DNA of 64,000 bases from assembly GCF_000150275.1 (NCBI RefSeq), contig NW_002060955.1, positions 875,225 through 939,224 on the forward strand, in the 5' to 3' direction. Numbering within the stretch: position 1 is the first letter of the stretch; the number at the start of each line of letters is the position of its first letter. The stretch is from Trichoplax adhaerens. Taxonomy: Eukaryota; Placozoa; Uniplacotomia; Trichoplacea; Trichoplacidae. Shown one piece after another: positions 58,866 to 64,000 of the stretch. A program made the translations under genes and the position numbers. The notes beneath the pieces were generated by a model. That model was given only the letters and a program-made list of their open reading frames with translations. It was not told the origin of the DNA and made no database searches.

Positions 58866-61800
58866 TTACTTACAGTAATATTTATATCTTGTAATGAGAC
58901 ACTTTTCGCATACCATTTGGCAACACCAAGTATATGTACATTTACAATTATTGTTAGTTATAGTAAGATTCGTTATTAATCCTCGCCCACAGCATAGATT
59001 GTTACAGTGTCCAGGGTCACTGGTAGGAACGGACATTTTACATTCTCGTCCGCGGGTGCCCGGACCACTTTTTTTATGGTTACTTAGACAATAATTGACG
59101 GACGTCTGTAGGTAGACCAGTTTCTTTGATAATGATTTAGATCGAAGTTTGGACTTCAACTGCGTATGATCTTTATTTGATTTCGTAATATACGCAGCAT
59201 TTCGGTATAAATTCAATAAATCCTGACCGATATCTTCGAAACTAACCAAGATATTCCAACAGGTGTTATAAGTACATGCAGTAGATGTACCATGACATTT
59301 ACACATCTTCTTTATATGTTTCGCAGTTATCTTTATATAAAAAATAGTTTACATAATAGTTGATTAATAAATAAATAAATAAATTAGGCATATTTCTGTA
59401 ATATTCCTTCCTTATTAATAGCATATGTTAACAAAATAGAGAAAATGGATGAAGTGTTACAAAAGTATATTACTGATTCCCACTGATAATATTATGTACC
59501 TACGCGCATATGCTGTAATTACATGTATTTTATAATTATAGCATTATTCTTTATGTTTATAAAACCTTTTATGATCCTTTAACGCGTACATTAAATTTTA
59601 ACTATGCCAATCAAACTTAAGCAGCTGCTAGCTAGATTTTACGATCAAAGTTTTCGAATTACCTTGCGACCTATTTGACTGTTATGTAAGTTCATTAAAG
59701 TTCTAGCATTTGGCGATTTAGATTTGAATTCGAACAAATCTGTAAAGGTTCTAGTCATTTTAAGGCTCCAATCAGCATTGCTAAGACATTCTTCCCCAGT
59801 CTTTCTAAGTGATTGATGAGAATCACATAAGCATTCTTTAATTTTGCCCTTAGAACAGTCTCGGTATAAAGTATGGGCAATAGCAGCTGAAGCTAATGCA
59901 TACAGATAGGCAGTTTCTCGATTACCTGTCGAATAGAAAGAATAATTTAATAGGACAATTTGATAGAATAGAAGGGATAATTTATAACAAGAATTAATAA
60001 AGATAATTTATTTGCCATCAGTGATCATCCTCAGAAAAGGACGGTCCTGACTAAGAGTATTCTAAAATGCTATTCTTGAAATGGACTAGTATTATTATAA
60101 ATAATTGTGTGAGTATTTACAACGTCACCATTTACCGAGTTAGATTATAATGATATAAATTTAAGATTTACATGCTTAGATAAATATAAAATTAAGCTGC
60201 AATTTTCTTTGCTATATGATATCTTTGTTAAATAATATTTATAAAACATATATGATATGGACCATTTTTCGACAGGTTTTATGCATAAAAAATCTCTTAA
60301 ATCATAAGACTTTAACATTGTCTTCTTAAGCATTAATGGCTTAAATTAGAGATCTATTAAGTCTGATACTGCCATATAGATGTGCTAGGATGTTAACGTA
60401 TATGTTTAAAGTAGCTAGTTAATTATTAATTGTAAAGACAACTAATTCAGGGTAAGCTTTAATGTGAATCTCAAGAATACTGAATGTTTGTTTAAAACGA
60501 TTTTTAGCTAAAATTCCTAAATACTAGCTGCTATTCTTAACTATCAAAGGGTATTCAATTAAAGTAAACGAAGAAAGCTGGAAACTAAAAACAATAACAT
60601 GACTACAATTAATATAGAACAAAAAAAAATAATTCTTTTTGCGTCAACATGTTCTTGAATCCGAACAATAATTCAACTGGTTATTATACCGTATTATAGG
60701 AAATAAAATATGAATTTATAAATAGATATTAACCTGGAAGCCTTCGCTTTTGGTAATACGTTATTTTGTCATTAACGCCGTAACACCCCCACATATCGTA
60801 TCGTAATTGATTCTTGCATGTACTGGTAGCAAGACTAGCTCCAGATAATACTGAAGCTACAACACCCGGATGATCCTGGCAAAATTCCAGAAATTTTGGA
60901 TTTTGCCGACCCAGTATAGTGTAGCATATAGCATCTTTAGAAATTCCTTCACCATAATAGATGGAAGTGATTGTGTAGCTAGAAATTGAATAAAAGACGA
61001 GTAATAAATTGTTAGTATAAAAATAAGTAAATAAAATAATTTGAATTGGGGTAGACTTTAATTGGTCTATATCAAATAACTACCGACGTTGCGGGATTAA
61101 CATTAGATAATCTTGCATTATTCAATCAAGAATATTGTGCATAAAGTATAAAGGTAATCACACCAAGATAATTTATCAGATAGAAAGCAATCAATGATGA
61201 TGTTGTTCGATCTAAATTTTGTAAGAAACAATTAATTTTTACTTTACTGTTGAACTTCATCAGTCATAATATTTTACTTTTCCCACGTAGATTATACCCA
61301 ATATTGGAATAATAGTTGTTAGATAAAGACACAGTTGTTAATTAAGTACAATAATATCAAAATAGAGAACAAAACGGGATGAACAGTATGAAGTGGTATT
61401 ATGAGTTTATTGCTTATTGCTATATAAATCGCTACTTCAGTATCAAAGCATTTAGACGTATGTCAGTAATGAATGGTAATTCTAATATAACTTGCGCTGT
61501 CGTTGAATCTACTGCACCTATTGGAAAAAAGATTGCCAACTTTTCCTTCTGACAGTAGTGATATTAATCATTACTTAACCATATTCAACCCACATAATGA
61601 AAAGAAGTGCTTTTATTTTATAACATCTGACAACTGCCCTAATAGATACAAATAGTCTATAAAATGAGGTATAGTATACACACACATAAGCAATAATCTG
61701 GCTAAAAACCAACCTATATCAATTATTTACGTAGCAAACAGCTAATTTTAGTGCGATACAGGTAAAATTGGCTATCCACATTCAACTGCAGAAATTAATG

Positions 61801-62579
61801 TCCGTAAATTGGGAAGTGTAGGGCAGATGCAGTAAATGATGACAGTGATATGAAAGAGTTGTTCAGAAATGAACGACGTGTCCCGAGAAAAATAGGTTCA
61901 AACGAAAGTAGGGATTAGTTATCTCACCGAGATTCAATTTGAAGTTTATAAAATATCAAAGTAAATTATCAAATACAAACTATTATAAATTGATTTTATG
62001 GTTGATATCGCGTATAGAAAATTATTTAAATATCGAATAATTTACTACATTTGATCTGATTATTAATCGAGATTGGAAAAAGTTTCTTCGATAGGGAGTG
62101 GTTAAGTAAAATAAGGAAAGAAATACGATTCTGAATCTATTTCTACTGCATAATCATAAAATATTGAAGATAAGCTATTGATTCGATGAGAATAAATTCT
62201 ACTTACTTAATTCATTTCTTATTTAGTAACTGTAATATTATAACGTACAACTAGAGAAAAAGGAATTTAAATGCTGTGAAAATGAAAGATAGTATAACTT
62301 ACATTAAAATAATTTGCCAAAGTAGAAGCAATAATTTAGCCATTTAATACTAATTAGTTTTATGTATATATAGACCGGAATGTACACGTATTTATAAGTA
62401 GATGTTGGCGACTTTTGCCTCCAAAGTGATTGATTGTGAAATGACGTTGAAAAGTGATTCAAGGAAGTATTTATGTCCTTGGTTTGATTCTTGACCTTAA
62501 TAGTGAATAGAATGATGGATAATGTAATCAAGATAAAGAAATGATATAGCCCCAAAAATGATTTTTTTGTTGTTACCAT
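58866..62579 (-). CDS. Wnt family secreted signalling ligand
   Basis: This is a Wnt ligand: a secreted, lipidated, cysteine-rich protein acting through Frizzled/LRP receptors. Exons, 5' to 3': 62579-62386, 60978-60734, 59925-59663, 59330-58866; about 388 residues, normal for Wnt. Exon 1 gives a hydrophobic signal peptide (MVTTKKSFLGLYHFFILITL...). Exon 2 contains FCQDHPGVVASVLSGAS and CKNQLRYDMWGC; exon 3 contains NRETAYLYALASAAIAHTLY and NARTLMNLHNSQIGRK; the last exon contains KKMCKCHGTSTACTYNTCW, whose first Ser (CHGTS) matches the palmitoleoylated Ser of Wnts, then the terminal Cys-rich module CKCTYTWCCQMVC ending YYCK. The usual RWNC is MWGC here, and the WGGCSDN motif is replaced by GEECLSNAD, with the Cys kept. 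The subfamily is unclear. The exon 1 donor is inferred from phase only. Confidence 0.9.
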
Positions 62580-64000
62580 ATATGAGACTAAATGAATTTG
62601 CTATTCACACATTCATAATAAAATCTTAATTACCAATCCCTTAAGCATATTGCTTTAATTGTAATCATTGTTATTTATTCCATTGATCACTTTTGTTGTT
62701 GTTGTCTATGTCTGATGAGTAAAAATATATTAATATTAAAAAATTGATTATAAACTTGTGATGAATATTTATTATATTCTTTGCTTGGAAATTATTTGTA
62801 TACTATATTAGAATTGACCGTAATATTCATCTAAACTGAAAAAATAAAAAATATGATTACGTGATAAATACTTATATTATAGGTCAAAATTTAAACGTAC
62901 ATCTAATAGCTACTACGCATCCAGTTGAATGGTATTATTGATAAGGGATGAAGAAATAAACTATTTAACTCGTACGTTAATCGAAATTAACTAAGTATTA
63001 AAACCGATTATTTGACTTTCTATTTTTTCTCGTATAGAACTAATATCGTCATAATCATAGCTATTGCGATAATAATAGTTAATAGTCAAATTTATTACTC
63101 TCTGAAAAACTTATCTATATTCTTTTCAAAATACTGCAATTTCTGATAAGTGGATACTGATTTTAAGGATTATTTAGATATGCTGGCTATATGTACAACT
63201 TTCTTGAATTAATTGCAAACAATATAATGGATTACTGCCATTACCGAATATCCAAAGAAATTTATTCTATCCTAAATTAATCTTTAATTCAATGCTATTC
63301 ATAAGCATCTGATGACTCATATTGTTTTCATTTCAGTATTAGCAGGAATTGAGCTAAATCATGTACCACCGTTATAATTAGGGCTAAAAGGCAGAATTAA
63401 TTTAAAGTTAAATATTGTACAGATTTTATATTCAGTTATCTACATTAATTTTCGTGATTAAGAGGGGATAAGGGTCAACTAAAGTTCTAATATTATTGTT
63501 AATATTTCAACTATCGCTTCTTGATATGGCAACAGAATAGAAAGTCAATTTAGAACTTATCTAACTGATCAGAATAGTTGTCGTACTTTAACAATAAACA
63601 GATAGATCCTGAAGATGCTATTTTAGTGACTCATACTTATTAAAAATTGAAATCAATACAATTATTTATAACTTCAGTTCGATAGATGTGTTAACTAGCT
63701 ATGGTGTCCAATTAATAATTGGCTAAATTGATTAAAATTATGTGCAGAAAGAAAGAATAAAAGAATGATTACAATTGAATTGTTGTCAACTTGAAAATAG
63801 GTCAAGTGACCTATTTTCCCACACCTAGAGCTTGATTAATTATTAATCGCAAGGAAAGATAGCTGGCATAATATAATTGAATAGATTGATCAAGAAGAGT
63901 GCTAGATATTAACCAGTATAAATTAAATACAAAATTGAACTTAAATAAAGTAAGGGCACGGATAGATCAACATCAAGTAAACTGAAATCAAAAAATTAAA
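62580..64000. other. DNA upstream of the Wnt gene, no gene seen
   Basis: This AT-rich sequence presumably contains the Wnt promoter. No convincing exon or mobile element is visible. It lacks the GTAC tracts found upstream of other genes here. A 26-bp palindrome is at 63793-63818. Confidence 0.45.
63793..63818. repeat. 26-bp palindrome upstream of Wnt
   Basis: GAAAATAGGTCA (63793-63804) and TGACCTATTTTC (63807-63818) are perfect inverted arms around AG. AGGTCA/TGACCT half-sites resemble nuclear-receptor half-sites in an everted/inverted arrangement, but this may be coincidence. It lies about 1.2 kb upstream of the Wnt start. Confidence 0.6.

Noticed and set aside
58894-59094. 66-codon plus-strand open frame
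   Set aside because: It is antisense to the last Wnt exon, which is unmistakable on the minus strand.

Overview
This window looks like nuclear DNA of an early-branching animal. The genes are animal-type and intron-rich: two Galpha i/o subunits, an MITF/TFE factor, a NET1/ARHGEF3-type RhoGEF, a Wnt ligand and Integrator subunit 13. Most introns are short, the DNA is AT-rich, and GTACAGTAC-type palindromes are abundant. I favour a placozoan (Trichoplax/Hoilungia-like); that is inference from style and gene content, not something I could search. I saw no rRNA, tRNA, CRISPR or bacterial features.

Layout. 1-10,438: no gene recognised; AT-rich DNA with five copies of one LTR-like element (TGTCAC...GTGACA), four of them with 5-bp target-site duplications. 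10,439-17,674 (+): Galpha i/o gene A, 8 exons. 19,781-21,248: a retrotransposon-derived composite with a 5-bp duplication, carrying a gag-like ORF, a reversed tRNA-Leu-type primer site, and the same LTR end inverted at both termini. About 21,880-24,060: DNA dominated by GTAC/CAGTACTG palindromes. 24,276-31,904 (+): Galpha i/o gene B, with the same 8-exon structure. 34,316-39,038 (-): INTS13 (Asunder), about 21 exons. 40,108-41,370: 13-copy degenerate satellite, with more GTAC tracts to 42,420. 42,934-47,784 (+): MITF/TFE bHLH-zipper gene, 11 exons. About 50,330-50,880: another GTAC tract. 51,559-58,021 (+): RhoGEF gene, 16 exons. 58,866-62,579 (-): Wnt gene, 4 exons, convergent with the RhoGEF. 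62,580-64,000: no gene seen.

The exon models were built by hand from splice sites, reading-phase continuity and family conservation. Each sums to an open frame of the expected family size: 355, 355, about 729, 472, 465 and 388 residues. Functionally the genes cover receptor-coupled signalling (two Galpha, Wnt), Rho activation, lysosome/mTORC1-linked transcription (TFE) and snRNA/mRNA 3'-end processing (INTS13); nothing shows that they act in one pathway.

The most interesting items are (i) the retrotransposon family and its composite member with two identical inverted LTR ends, and (ii) palindromic GTAC tracts and a less AT-rich base composition around the 5' ends of gene B, INTS13/TFE and the RhoGEF, but not around gene A or Wnt.
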